Shown here piece after piece: positions 1 through 7,544 of a DNA stretch of 64,000 nt (position 1 is the first letter of the stretch; the number at the start of each line of letters is the position of its first letter). A program made the translations under genes and the position numbers. The notes beneath the pieces are model-generated. The model was not told the DNA's origin. It saw only the letters and a program-made list of their open reading frames with translations, and did no database searches. Origin of the DNA: Exiguobacterium aurantiacum (GTDB taxonomy: Bacteria > Bacillota > Bacilli > Exiguobacteriales > Exiguobacteriaceae); the NCBI RefSeq assembly GCF_024362205.1, contig NZ_CP101462.1, positions 400,501 to 464,500 on the forward strand. The letters are read 5' to 3'.

Positions 1-138
1 CTCGTCTTGGCAGGACTTCAGGCGAGTGGCGAATCCACGGTGATCCATGCGGAAAAATTGAACGATTCTTATGTCGATTTTGTCGGCAAACTAAAACAAC
101 TCGGCGCCCTCGCCTGGGTCGATGAGGTGTCCGAGTAA
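1..138 (+). CDS. murAB: UDP-N-acetylglucosamine 1-carboxyvinyltransferase, C-terminal end (partial)
   Basis: This is the last 45 codons of a gene entering from the left edge, in frame 1 and ending in TAA at 136-138. The peptide begins [13 protein letters not shown] and ends in a segment resembling the end of MurA enzymes (a [15 protein letters not shown] stretch where MurA has its 'HIERGY' strand, then KLKQLGA). MurA transfers enolpyruvate from PEP to UDP-GlcNAc, the first committed step of peptidoglycan synthesis in the cytoplasm. The gene is followed after 17 nt by glpX, which matches the Bacillus order murAB (murZ)-glpX-rho. A second, complete MurA is at 41644-42945, so this one is called the AB/Z paralogue from context. 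The active-site part is outside the window. Confidence 0.85.
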   Translation, partial: LVLAGLQASGESTVIHAEKLNDSYVDFVGKLKQLGALAWVDEVSE

Positions 139-155
139 CAAAGGGGAGAATTCGG

Positions 156-1124
156 GTGGAACGTAGTTTATCAATGGAATTGGTCCGGGTCACAGAGGCG
201 GCAGCGCTATCTTCGGCTCGCTGGATGGGTAAAGGCTTGAAAGAAGAAGCGGACGACGCAGCGACGACCGCGATGCGTGAAGTGTTCGATACGATCCCGA
301 TGAAAGGGGTCGTCGTCATCGGGGAAGGCGAGATGGACGAGGCACCGATGCTCTATATCGGGGAGAAGGTCGGGAACGGGTACGGCTCACGCCTCGACGT
401 CGCCGTCGATCCGCTTGAAGGGACGAGCATCGTCGCGACGGGGACGTGGGGCGCGCTCGCCGTTCTCGCTGTCGCCGATGCAGGAGATTTATTGCACGCG
501 CCGGACATGTATATGGACAAGATTGCGGTCGGTCCGGAAGCGGCCGGATTGATCAGTCTCGACAATTCGATTGAAGAAAATATCGCCATCGTCGCCAAGG
601 CGAAGAACAAGAACGTCGAAGACGTCGTCGTCACGATCTTGCATCGTGACCGTCACGAAGAGATGATTCAACGTGTCCGGGCGACGGGTGCCCGCATCAA
701 GTTGATTCCCGACGGTGACGTGGCCGCGGCCATCAACACGGCATTCCCGAAAACGGGCGTCGATTTGTTGCTCGGCTCGGGTGGTGCGCCGGAAGGCGTC
801 ATCGCGGCCGTCGCGATGAAGTGTCTCGGCGGTGACTTCCAAGGTCGTCTGCTTCCTGAAGACGAAGCCCAAGAGAAGCGTTGCCAAGACATGGGCATCG
901 CCGATACAGGTCGGATTTTGTTGTTAGACGATCTCGTCAAAGGCGAGGACTGCATCTTCGCGGCAACGGGTGTGACGGACGGGGAGCTGCTCCGCGGTGT
1001 CCAATTCACCGGACAAGGCGGCCAGACGCACTCGGTCGTCATGCGTGCCAAGTCGGGGACGGTCCGCTTCGTCGAAGGCATCCACTCCCTGAAGAAAAAA
1101 CCGAAAATGGTCATGAAACCTTAA
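156..1124 (+). CDS. glpX: Fructose-1,6-bisphosphatase class II
   Basis: The 322-residue product matches the GlpX family over its length: it opens [17 protein letters not shown], has the metal and substrate motifs [15 protein letters not shown] (about residues 55-69) and [10 protein letters not shown] (about 80-89), and the GSGGAPEG loop near 206. It hydrolyses fructose 1,6-bisphosphate to fructose 6-phosphate in gluconeogenesis and needs Mn2+ or Mg2+. The start is GTG at 156, preceded by an AAGGGGAG ribosome site; the family N-terminus begins exactly here. It lies 17 nt after the murAB stop and is probably cotranscribed with it. A strong hairpin with a T run follows the gene. Confidence 0.95.
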   Translation: MERSLSMELVRVTEAAALSSARWMGKGLKEEADDAATTAMREVFDTIPMKGVVVIGEGEMDEAPMLYIGEKVGNGYGSRLDVAVDPLEGTSIVATGTWGALAVLAVADAGDLLHAPDMYMDKIAVGPEAAGLISLDNSIEENIAIVAKAKNKNVEDVVVTILHRDRHEEMIQRVRATGARIKLIPDGDVAAAINTAFPKTGVDLLLGSGGAPEGVIAAVAMKCLGGDFQGRLLPEDEAQEKRCQDMGIADTGRILLLDDLVKGEDCIFAATGVTDGELLRGVQFTGQGGQTHSVVMRAKSGTVRFVEGIHSLKKKPKMVMKP

Positions 1125-1132
1125 TTCTCTCG

Positions 1133-1162
1133 AGCTGTGGACGTCGCGTCCACAGCTTTTTT
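1133..1162 (+). terminator. Intrinsic terminator after glpX
   Basis: An 11-bp perfect inverted repeat AGCTGTGGACG / CGTCCACAGCT with a 3-nt loop is followed directly by six T residues. It closes the murAB-glpX unit and separates it from the ABC exporter genes. Confidence 0.9.
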
Positions 1163-1225
1163 GATGTGTTCCTACATATTTATAGAGCAGGTAAAACGGG
1201 AATGGAAGGTCAGGAGGTGTGTGTG

Positions 1226-2152
1226 ATGATTGAAGTGGAATCGCTCGTCAAAACGTTCGGGGACGTCCCCGCCGTCGATGGGATTTCGTTCTCGGTGCAA
1301 GAAGGAGAGATTTTCGCCTTCCTTGGACCGAACGGGGCCGGCAAGTCGACGACCGTGCAAATGTTGACGACGCTCGTCCGGCCGACCGAAGGGAAGGCGC
1401 GGGTGAACGGGTTTGATGTCGTCAAACAAGAGAAAGACGTCCGGCTGTCGATCGGCGTCGCCCTGCAAGAGACCGGGATCGACAAAGTGTTGACCGGACG
1501 GGAACTGCTCGTCTTACAAGGCCGGTTGTTCAAGATGACAAGGCAGGAGGCGGAGACACGCGCCGAGGAATTGCTACGTGTCGTCTCGCTCACGGAAGCG
1601 GCTGACCGCCGAAGCGGCACGTATTCGGGCGGAATGCGTCGTCGTCTCGATTTGGCGCTTACGCTTGTCCATCGCCCGACCGTCTTGTTTTTAGATGAAC
1701 CGACGACCGGGCTCGACCCGGCGAGCCGCATCGAGATTTGGAACGAGGTGCGACGGCTGAACGAAAAGTTCGGCACGACGATTTTCTTGACGACCCAGTA
1801 CTTAGAAGAAGCAGATGAACTGGCCGACCGGATCGCCATCATCAATCATGGGAAAATCGTCAGTGAAGGGACGGCCGAAGCGTTGAAACGACTCGTCGGC
1901 GGTGAGACGATTGCCATGACGTTCCACAGCAATCAAGAGGCGGCCGCAGCCGCTGCGCTGTTCGGTCATGCGGCGACCGGGCAACACGTGGCGTTCGAGC
2001 TCGTCGACCATACGTTGATGGAAGTCGTGCGCCAACTCGATGAGCGTTCGCTTCAACCGGAAAGTCTGACCGTGAAACAGCCGTCACTCGACGACGTCTT
2101 TTTGAAAGTGACCGGGGAGTCATACGAAGGAGGTGTGCCCGATGTGGACTGA
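1226..2152 (+). CDS. ABC exporter ATP-binding protein (DrrA-like)
   Basis: A 308-residue ATPase with Walker A GPNGAGKST near residue 39, a signature motif YSGGMRRRLDLA near 138 and Walker B VLFLDEPTTGLDP near 158, followed by a switch region with TQYLEEADELADR. The ~90-residue C-terminal tail resembles the DrrA extension of drug and antibiotic exporters. Start is ATG 1226, behind AGGAGGTG. The open frame continues far upstream into glpX, but only this ATG has a ribosome site and fits the family N-terminus (MIEVESLVKTFGD). It overlaps the permease gene by 11 nt, so the two form an exporter pair. The substrate cannot be read from sequence; daunorubicin-resistance-type is a family name only. Confidence 0.9.
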   Translation: MIEVESLVKTFGDVPAVDGISFSVQEGEIFAFLGPNGAGKSTTVQMLTTLVRPTEGKARVNGFDVVKQEKDVRLSIGVALQETGIDKVLTGRELLVLQGRLFKMTRQEAETRAEELLRVVSLTEAADRRSGTYSGGMRRRLDLALTLVHRPTVLFLDEPTTGLDPASRIEIWNEVRRLNEKFGTTIFLTTQYLEEADELADRIAIINHGKIVSEGTAEALKRLVGGETIAMTFHSNQEAAAAAALFGHAATGQHVAFELVDHTLMEVVRQLDERSLQPESLTVKQPSLDDVFLKVTGESYEGGVPDVD

Positions 2153-2912
2153 GACATGGCTCTTCACGAAACGGAGTCTCGTCACGACGATTCGAAATCC
2201 GTTCTCGTTCATCCCGAACTTGATCATCTCCGTCTTCTTCTTACTGGTTTACACGAGCGGACTGTCGAGTGTCGCTTCGCTTCCTCAGTTTGATGGGAGC
2301 GCCTATTTGAACTTCATCTTGCCCGTATCCATCGTCTCGGGGGCTGTCGGTGGGGCCGGTGGGACGGGACAAGCGCTCGTCCGTGATATCGAGAGCGGAT
2401 ACTTTGCCCGATTGCTCTTGACTCCGGCGACGCGGACGGCGATCGTGCTCGGACCGATGATTGCCGGCATGCTACAATTGCTCGTCCAGACGCTACTCAT
2501 CTTCGCGGTAGCGTTCTTGCTCGGTTTGTCGATTCCGGTCGGCCTGCCTGGCTTCTTGTTCACGGTGTTGCTCGCCATCGGGTTCGGTCTCGGCTTTGCC
2601 GGGTACTCGGTCGGTGTCGCGTTGAAGACACGGAACGCTCAGGCTGCCCAGGCCGGGACGCTTTTGTTCTTCCCGCTCATCTTCTTGTCGACGACGTTCG
2701 TCCCGAAAGAGTTGATCGAGGCGGAGTGGTTGAAAGTGGCGGCGACGTTCAATCCGACGACGTACATTTTTGAAGGGATGCGTGCCGTTTTGACGCAACC
2801 GACAATTGATTGGAGCGCGTTATCGGCCGGCCTCGCTGTCGCGGGGGCAATGAGTGTCATCATGGTCGTGTTCGCGGCGACGAACGCGCGCGGTGCCTTG
2901 AAACAAAAATGA
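2142..2912 (+). CDS. ABC-2 type exporter permease (DrrB-like)
   Basis: A 256-residue integral membrane protein with about six hydrophobic segments. The middle part has the ABC-2 hallmark 'FFPLIFLSTTFVPKE' (around 180-195), where a conserved S/T-T-x-F-V/x-P sequence precedes the last loop of DrrB/YadH-like permeases. It should form the membrane channel for the ATPase just upstream. Start is ATG 2142 with AAGGAGG six to nine nt away; a GTG nine nt earlier (2133) is in frame but overlaps the ribosome site. The gene overlaps the ATPase gene by 11 nt, indicating translational coupling. Confidence 0.88.
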   Translation: MWTETWLFTKRSLVTTIRNPFSFIPNLIISVFFLLVYTSGLSSVASLPQFDGSAYLNFILPVSIVSGAVGGAGGTGQALVRDIESGYFARLLLTPATRTAIVLGPMIAGMLQLLVQTLLIFAVAFLLGLSIPVGLPGFLFTVLLAIGFGLGFAGYSVGVALKTRNAQAAQAGTLLFFPLIFLSTTFVPKELIEAEWLKVAATFNPTTYIFEGMRAVLTQPTIDWSALSAGLAVAGAMSVIMVVFAATNARGALKQK

Positions 2913-2938
2913 CGAGCCGGGGTTCAGCCCCGCTCGTC
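2911..2938. terminator. Bidirectional terminator shared by convergent genes
   Basis: The inverted repeat GACGAGCCGGGG / CCCCGCTCGTC spans the stop of the DrrB-like gene and the stop of the convergent minus-strand gene. The stem is very GC-rich; T runs are weak on both sides. Part of the stem is coding for the last residues (DERG) of the minus-strand protein. Confidence 0.6.
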
Positions 2939-3322
2939 CTGGTCAATCATAAACGTGACAATTAAAAAGAGAATAAAACTGATCAATGAGACCGTGCCCC
3001 CGATGATGAAGTAGACGAGGGTGACGGTCTCATTCCATTGGAACGGGTTCATCGTATAAAACCACATGCCGCTCGTTAATCCAATCGATCCGAAAACAGC
3101 CGTCCATCCGTGAATCGTGACGAGCAGTTGGTTACTGACTGAATACAATCGATAGAAGACACCCCAAGCGAAGACCGATAACCAACCGGCGAGCAAGATA
3201 TGGGCGTGAATCGGGCGGAAGGCGTAACTGCCGGCACCCGACATATGAGACCCTAGCGCCGTCCCGATAACACCGAACAAGGCGGCGAGGCGAATCAAAC
3301 GAAGACTCCAAATCTTTTCCAT
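2924..3322 (-). CDS. Small four-helix membrane protein, haem-copper oxidase subunit I-like
   Basis: A 132-residue protein with four predicted membrane helices. The motif RPIHAHILLAGWLSVFAWGV (around 38-57) resembles the HxH-containing helix of stand-alone CcoN/NnrS-like proteins that are often annotated 'cytochrome-c oxidase' in Bacillales; this family match is from memory. The two histidines could bind haem, but a full subunit I (12 helices, six metal-binding histidines) is not present, so it is not a terminal oxidase on its own. Start is taken as ATG 3322; a GGAG lies 12 nt upstream, a rather long spacing. The frame is open for another 150 nt upstream without a good ribosome site. It converges on the exporter genes. 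Confidence 0.6.
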   Translation of the reverse strand: MEKIWSLRLIRLAALFGVIGTALGSHMSGAGSYAFRPIHAHILLAGWLSVFAWGVFYRLYSVSNQLLVTIHGWTAVFGSIGLTSGMWFYTMNPFQWNETVTLVYFIIGGTVSLISFILFLIVTFMIDQDERG

Positions 3323-3440
3323 GACGTAGAACAACTCCTTCAAGGTGATGCTTCCATCGTAACGAAGCCAGATGAACAGAAGATGAACAAGGATTGAATG
3401 TCGGCGCTTCGTGGAACAGCAGTAGAGAAGGAGGGAGACG

Positions 3441-3947
3441 ATGGACCCACTGCGAACGATGCTGCAAATCATATTGACCGGGGTGGGGGCCTACTTGGCC
3501 ATCATCCTCATCTTGCGGGTTTCCGGCAAACGGACGCTCGCCAAAATGAACGCCTTTGATTTTATCGTCACCGTGGCGCTCGGGTCGATTTTGGCCACGA
3601 CACTCACGAGTCAACAGACCCCGCTACTGAACGGGTTGACCGCGTTTGCGACGCTCGTGTTCATGCAATACGTCATGGCCAAGTTGGCGACCCGGTCGAA
3701 ACGGGTGAATCAACTGATCAAGTCGACGCCGGCACTGCTTTACTATGACGGGGCATATTTAGAAGAAACGATGCGCCGGGAACGGGTGCTCGAGATCGAA
3801 GTGTTGCAGGCGATCCGATCGAGCGGCACGGACTTCGAGCAAGTCGAGGCCGTCGTCTTGGAGACGGATGGGACGTTCTCGGTGTTGACGAGCACGAACA
3901 CGGTGTTACAAAACGTCGAGACGAAAAAAACGACCCGGTTCCCATGA
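3441..3947 (+). CDS. DUF421 membrane protein (YetF-like)
   Basis: A 168-residue protein with two or three N-terminal membrane helices followed by a small soluble domain. The segment LRVSGKRTLAKMNAFDFIV (around 25-43) is the conserved signature of the DUF421/YetF family, and GxxL/YYDGxxxxE (around 97-105) begins the soluble domain. The family's biochemical role is unknown. Start is ATG 3441 behind AAGGAGGGAG. It is shorter than YetF-type members with a second soluble subdomain (usually 210-230 residues) and may be the short class. It converges on the NlpC/P60 gene with a bidirectional terminator between them. Confidence 0.8.
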   Translation: MDPLRTMLQIILTGVGAYLAIILILRVSGKRTLAKMNAFDFIVTVALGSILATTLTSQQTPLLNGLTAFATLVFMQYVMAKLATRSKRVNQLIKSTPALLYYDGAYLEETMRRERVLEIEVLQAIRSSGTDFEQVEAVVLETDGTFSVLTSTNTVLQNVETKKTTRFP

Positions 3948-3960
3948 ACCGAGTCGTTTG
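3929..3960. terminator. Bidirectional terminator between DUF421 and NlpC/P60 genes
   Basis: An imperfect inverted repeat AAACGACCCGGTTC / GAACCGAGTCGTTT around a 4-nt loop is flanked by A residues on the left and T residues on the right, so it can stop transcription from either side. It covers the end of the DUF421 coding sequence. Confidence 0.75.
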
Positions 3961-3970
3961 ATCGTTTGAA

Positions 3971-4672
3971 TTAGAGGTACGTGCCTGCACCGACGTAACG
4001 TGGTGCCCAGTAACCTGATGTGAAGCTCGCGTATTTAACGCCGCCTGTCTCAGAGTTGATCATTTGTGTTTTGCTGAGTGCCATTCCAACGTGTTGGATC
4101 GTGCTTCCGTTGTGTGAGAAGAACACGAGGTCGCCGGCTTGAATCGCTGACTTCGAAACTTTTTTCGAGTTGGCGTATTGCGAGCGTGAATCACGTGGGA
4201 TCGATTTGTTAATGGCTTTCTTGTAAACGTGACCTGTGTAACCTGAGCAGTCAAATCCAGAAGTTGTCGTTCCGCCGTAACGGTAAGGTGTACCGAGGTA
4301 CTTCTTCGACTCAGCAACCAATTTTGAACGGGCGCTTGAAGAAGACGTTGTTACTGTTTTGGCAGTCGTTGTCTTCGAGCTCGTCGCTTTCAAGTACGTA
4401 TATGTCGATGAAGCTGAGATATAACGGTGAGTCCCTTTATAGTTGATTTTGTAGAACGAACCAACTTTACCGAGGTATGTATAGCGTTGGCCTTTGTTCA
4501 TTTTTGCTGAAACTTTCGATGTGAGCGACGGTGCTGTGCGAATGTTCAAACCGTTAACTTTCGAGTAAGCGAACTTTCCGCTAGCAGCTTCTGCTTGTTC
4601 ACCTGTTGTGAAAGCAAGACCCGAGAAAGCGAGAGTGGCAGCGACAATGATAGATGCGAAACGCTTTAACAT
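3971..4672 (-). CDS. Secreted SH3 and NlpC/P60 cell-wall hydrolase
   Basis: A 233-residue protein with a signal peptide (about 1-30, cleavage after AEAA), one bacterial SH3 domain (about 33-95; GLNIRTAPSLTSKV), a Ser/Thr-rich linker (96-113) and an NlpC/P60 domain (114-233). The catalytic cysteine is Cys142 in FDCSGY and the base is His194 in QHVGM; Asn206 is at the third polar position. Enzymes of this family cut the gamma-D-Glu-to-diamino-acid bond in peptidoglycan stem peptides, outside the cell. It is a single gene in its own transcription unit. The SH3 domain probably targets it to the wall. Start ATG 4672 has a GGAGGG ribosome site. Confidence 0.92.
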   Translation of the reverse strand: MLKRFASIIVAATLAFSGLAFTTGEQAEAASGKFAYSKVNGLNIRTAPSLTSKVSAKMNKGQRYTYLGKVGSFYKINYKGTHRYISASSTYTYLKATSSKTTTAKTVTTSSSSARSKLVAESKKYLGTPYRYGGTTTSGFDCSGYTGHVYKKAINKSIPRDSRSQYANSKKVSKSAIQAGDLVFFSHNGSTIQHVGMALSKTQMINSETGGVKYASFTSGYWAPRYVGAGTYL

Positions 4673-5050
4673 AATATATTTCCCTCCGTTTTTTAAAATA
4701 AAACCCTAAGTGGCTGTATATGATCGGTGTGTGTTAACTAGGTTAGAGCACAAGTTACGAATATTACCCGGTTTCCTGTGCAAATAAACTATATCATGCG
4801 CAAGACCGATGGCATTTTTCAATCGCAAGACAAAAACGATTTTCTTGTAACATATTTGAAACAATATGCGAGAATAGAGACTTGTTTGTTACATAGAAAG
4901 GAAAAAGACTGTTATGTTTTCAACAACAGGGGAATAGACTGTCATTAAGCCGTTTTTCAAACAGTGACGGCTCGACAGAATTGTGATTAGATGAATGAGG
5001 ACTGAACGTTTATTTTTTAAATATAGAATCATGAAAGACAGGTGACTTGA
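4673..5050. other. Divergent intergenic region between NlpC/P60 and rho
   Basis: This 378-nt stretch has no supported gene. It must hold the minus-strand promoter of the NlpC/P60 gene and the leader of rho. A short hairpin AAGCCGT / ACGGCTC lies at about 4948-4974 upstream of rho, without a T run. No hexamer pair with good spacing stood out for either gene. Rho leaders are often autoregulated in other bacteria, which would fit the long leader, but nothing here proves it. Confidence 0.5.
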
Positions 5051-6391
5051 ATGAGTCAAACGACAGAACCGGCTAAAAATTATACGCTTCGTGAACTCGA
5101 GACGAAGACGTTGAAAGAATTATATGAGATCGCGAAAGAAGTGAATGTGCCCCAATACCGTGAGGCACGAAAGCGTGAGCTCATGTTCAGGATTTTAAAA
5201 TCACAGGCCGAATCGAAAGACCTTTATTTCCTCGAAGGCATCCTTGAGATCATTCCGCCGAACCCGCAATCCCAGAACGATGGTGGTTTCGGGTTCCTCC
5301 GACCGATCAACTACTCCCAATCGTCTGAAGACATCTATATCGCGGCTTCGCAAATCCGACGGTTCAATCTACGCAACGGCGACCTCGTGACGGGGAAAGT
5401 CCGGAAGCCGAAAGAGAACGAACGATTCCAGGGGCTACTCAGTGTCGAGGCGGTAAATGGTGAGACGACGGACTCGACGCGGAACCGGGATTACTTCCCG
5501 GCGCTCACGCCGATTTACCCGGAACAACAGATGGTGCTCGAGACGGAACCGAACCACTTGTCGGTCCGCGTCATGGACATGATCGCTCCTGTCGGATTTG
5601 GACAGCGTGGCTTGATCGTCGCGCCGCCAAAAGCCGGTAAGACGTCCTTATTAAAAGAGATTGCCAATTCGATTACGACGAACCATCCGAACGTCGAGTT
5701 GATCATTCTGTTGATTGATGAGCGACCGGAAGAAGTGACGGACATCCAACGTTCGGTACCGGGTGCGGACGTCGCCTACTCGACGTTTGACGAAACACCG
5801 GAGAACCATGCCCGCATCTCGGAACTCGTTCTCGAACGGGCGATGCGTCTCGTCGAACACAAGAAGGACGTCGTCATCTTGCTCGACTCAATCACCCGTC
5901 TGACGCGGGCGTACAACTTGTCTGTGCCGCCAAGCGGACGGACGCTCTCCGGCGGAATTGACCCGGCGGCGTTCCATAAGCCGAAGAAATTCTTCGGGGC
6001 GGCCCGCAACATCGAGGACGGTGGCAGTTTGACGATTCTCGGCACGGCGCTCGTCGACACGGGTTCGCGCATGGACGACGTCATCTATGAAGAGTTCAAA
6101 GGGACTGGCAACATGGAGCTGCACCTCGATCGCAAGCTCGCGGAACGCCGGATCTTCCCGGCCATCGACATTCGTCGCTCGGGGACGCGCAAAGAAGAAT
6201 TGCTGCTCGGAAAAGGCGAACTCGACTCGCTTTGGACGATCCGTCGCACGATGAACGAGTCGCCAGACTTCGTTGATCAGTTCCTACGCCGGGTCCGCGA
6301 AACGAAAACGAACCTCGACTTTTTTGCGGCGCTTGAGGCCGATAAGAAAAAGAGTCGACGCCCGGTGAAAAAAACGAAAACAGACTTGTAA
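5051..6391 (+). CDS. rho: Transcription termination factor Rho
   Basis: A 446-residue hexameric RNA helicase that ends transcripts by translocating along untranslated RNA. The N-terminal helical domain (LRELETKTLKELYEIAKE, 13-30) leads into the RNA-binding fold (about 55-125) with GFGFLR. The ATPase domain has Walker A APPKAGKTS near 191-199, Walker B VILLDSITRL near 275 and the R-loop/Q-loop SGGIDPAAFHKPKKFFGAARN. The C-terminus carries a short basic tail (KKSRRPVKKTKTDL). Start ATG 5051 has AGGTGA upstream. It is followed by rpmE, the usual Firmicutes order. No insertion is seen in the N-terminal domain. Confidence 0.97.
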   Translation: MSQTTEPAKNYTLRELETKTLKELYEIAKEVNVPQYREARKRELMFRILKSQAESKDLYFLEGILEIIPPNPQSQNDGGFGFLRPINYSQSSEDIYIAASQIRRFNLRNGDLVTGKVRKPKENERFQGLLSVEAVNGETTDSTRNRDYFPALTPIYPEQQMVLETEPNHLSVRVMDMIAPVGFGQRGLIVAPPKAGKTSLLKEIANSITTNHPNVELIILLIDERPEEVTDIQRSVPGADVAYSTFDETPENHARISELVLERAMRLVEHKKDVVILLDSITRLTRAYNLSVPPSGRTLSGGIDPAAFHKPKKFFGAARNIEDGGSLTILGTALVDTGSRMDDVIYEEFKGTGNMELHLDRKLAERRIFPAIDIRRSGTRKEELLLGKGELDSLWTIRRTMNESPDFVDQFLRRVRETKTNLDFFAALEADKKKSRRPVKKTKTDL

Positions 6392-6414
6392 ATCCGTGAA
6401 CCGGGTGCTATTAT
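6386..6414 (+). promoter_or_regulatory. Candidate sigma-A promoter of rpmE2
   Basis: TTGTAA (6386-6391) and TATTAT (6409-6414) are separated by exactly 17 nt; the -35 box includes the rho stop codon. It would give the L31 gene its own transcript with a ~50-nt leader that contains a small CTTTC/GAAAG hairpin. Confidence 0.5.
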
Positions 6415-6473
6415 ATTCTAGTGAACTTTCTCTAGGTTGAAAGAATACTTAGGGCAGAAGGAGTTGAAAAGCA

Positions 6474-6716
6474 ATGAAACAAGGAATCCACCCAGAATAC
6501 CGTAAAGTCGTATTCATGGACTCGACGACTGAGTTCAAATTCATCTCTGGTTCGACTCGTTACTCTAACGAGACAATCACGATGGAAGATGGTAACGAAT
6601 ACCCACTCATCCGTGTCGATGTATCTTCTGACTCGCACCCGTTCTACACAGGTCGCCAGAAATTCGCATCTGCGGACGGTCGTATCGAGCGCTTCAACAA
6701 GAAGTACCAACGTTAA
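6474..6716 (+). CDS. rpmE2: 50S ribosomal protein L31, zinc-independent type B
   Basis: An 80-residue ribosomal protein with the type B L31 pattern: [16 protein letters not shown] at the start, [10 protein letters not shown] near 52-61 and [10 protein letters not shown] at the end. There is no cysteine at all, so the CxxC zinc-binding motif of type A L31 is missing. L31 bridges the two ribosomal subunits. Start ATG 6474 follows AAGGAG. It sits directly after rho, the place where B. subtilis carries the zinc-binding type A copy; the usual Zur-regulated location of type B genes is not this one. Terminator downstream. Confidence 0.93.
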   Translation: MKQGIHPEYRKVVFMDSTTEFKFISGSTRYSNETITMEDGNEYPLIRVDVSSDSHPFYTGRQKFASADGRIERFNKKYQR

Positions 6717-6733
6717 TCGTCAACTTGTATGCA

Positions 6734-6771
6734 CACCGCCTAGGGATTGCCCTTGGCGGTTTTTATTTTTT
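6734..6771 (+). terminator. Intrinsic terminator after rpmE2
   Basis: CCGCC-t-AGGG pairs with CCCT-t-GGCGG around a 4-nt loop and is followed by TTTTTATTTTTT. Confidence 0.9.
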
Positions 6772-6777
6772 CTAGAT

Positions 6778-6818
6778 AGAAGTCAACCCTTTTTCTTCAA
6801 GAAAAAGATAGGTATAAT
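6778..6818 (+). promoter_or_regulatory. tdk promoter with inverted-repeat spacer (24-nt class)
   Basis: The 41-nt block AGAAGTCAACC...TATAAT ends in a perfect -10 box (6813-6818). A TCAACC hexamer (6783-6788) lies 24 nt before it, and the spacer holds the perfect 9-bp inverted repeat CTTTTTCTT-c-AAGAAAAAG. The same layout with 26 of 41 identical bases occurs before upp (21290-21330) and, less closely, before the GH114-like gene (19719-19759). A regulator that binds between or over the promoter elements is inferred. Confidence 0.55.
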
Positions 6819-6853
6819 CGGAAAGCGATTAACGAAGGAGAGGGCGAAGTAGA

Positions 6854-7465
6854 ATGATGCATGTGACGAACCGTTACGGTTGGATTGAAGTGATTTGTGG
6901 GAGTATGTTTTCTGGGAAGTCGGAGGAACTCATCCGCCGTGTCCGTCGGGCGCACTACGGGAAAATCCCTGTCCAAGTGTTCAAACCAGCGATTGATGAC
7001 CGTTACCACGAGGAGAATGTCGTCTCCCATAGCGGCAACTCGGTCGTGGCCGTGCCGATTCAATCGAGTCAAGACTTATATGATGCAGTACGTGAAGAGA
7101 CGCAAGTCATCGCCATCGACGAGGTTCAGTTCTTTGACGAAGGCATCGTCGACGTGATCGAGCAATTGGCGTCAGAAGACAAACGTGTCATCTGCGCCGG
7201 CCTCGACATGGACTTCCGAGGTGAGCCGTTCACGATGATGCCAGAGCTGTTGTCGCGTGCCGAGTTCGTGACAAAACTGCAGGCCATCTGTCTCTCATGC
7301 GGGGCTCCGGCTTCCCGGACGCAACGATTGATTGACGGGGAACCGGCCCGCTTCGAGGACCCGGTCATCCTGGTCGGCGCCTCGGAGTCGTACGAACCGC
7401 GTTGTCGCCATTGCCATGACGTCCCGAATAAACCGCGCCCGGTCCGCCACACAGTGGCCGACTGA
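6854..7465 (+). CDS. tdk: Thymidine kinase
   Basis: A 203-residue type II thymidine kinase, which phosphorylates thymidine (and deoxyuridine) to dTMP with ATP in the salvage pathway. The P-loop [14 protein letters not shown] begins near residue 16, the DEVQFF motif with the conserved acidic residue is near 95, and [10 protein letters not shown] is near 120. A structural zinc site is formed by CLSC (near 150) and CRHC (near 190). The lasso/substrate loop QRLIDGEPA is intact. Two ATGs, 6854 and 6857, are both possible; GAGAGGG lies nine nt before the first. The gene stands between rpmE2 and prfA as in Bacillus and has its own promoter of the class shared with upp. Confidence 0.95.
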   Translation: MMHVTNRYGWIEVICGSMFSGKSEELIRRVRRAHYGKIPVQVFKPAIDDRYHEENVVSHSGNSVVAVPIQSSQDLYDAVREETQVIAIDEVQFFDEGIVDVIEQLASEDKRVICAGLDMDFRGEPFTMMPELLSRAEFVTKLQAICLSCGAPASRTQRLIDGEPARFEDPVILVGASESYEPRCRHCHDVPNKPRPVRHTVAD

Positions 7466-7471
7466 CGTCAA

Positions 7472-7498
7472 CGGACCGCCCTCGGCGGTTCGTTTTTT
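7472..7498 (+). terminator. Intrinsic terminator after tdk
   Basis: CGGACCGCC / GGCGGTTCG with a 3-nt loop is followed by TTTTTT. The -10-like TATAAT of prfA (7501-7506) begins immediately after the T run. Confidence 0.85.
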
Positions 7499-7500
7499 GC

Positions 7501-7506
7501 TATAAT
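7501..7506 (+). promoter_or_regulatory. -10 box candidate for the prfA operon
   Basis: A perfect TATAAT, preceded by GC rather than an extended TG, lies 38 nt before the prfA start. The region 17 nt upstream is the tdk terminator stem and has no -35 match, so an additional element or activator may be needed. Confidence 0.4.
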
Positions 7507-7544
7507 GAAGACAGTTCGATTTGACGGAGAAAGGACGGATCATC

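Noticed and set aside
881-1225. A longer N-terminus for the DrrA-like ATPase reading back into glpX
   Set aside because: It crosses the glpX terminator and coding sequence, and family alignment and the AGGAGGTG site fix the start at 1226.
4700-4740. A minus-strand TAAC-N13-ACCGATCA that resembles a sigma-D promoter for the NlpC/P60 gene
   Set aside because: Two positions of the -10 and one of the -35 element deviate; the likeness is too weak to report as a site.
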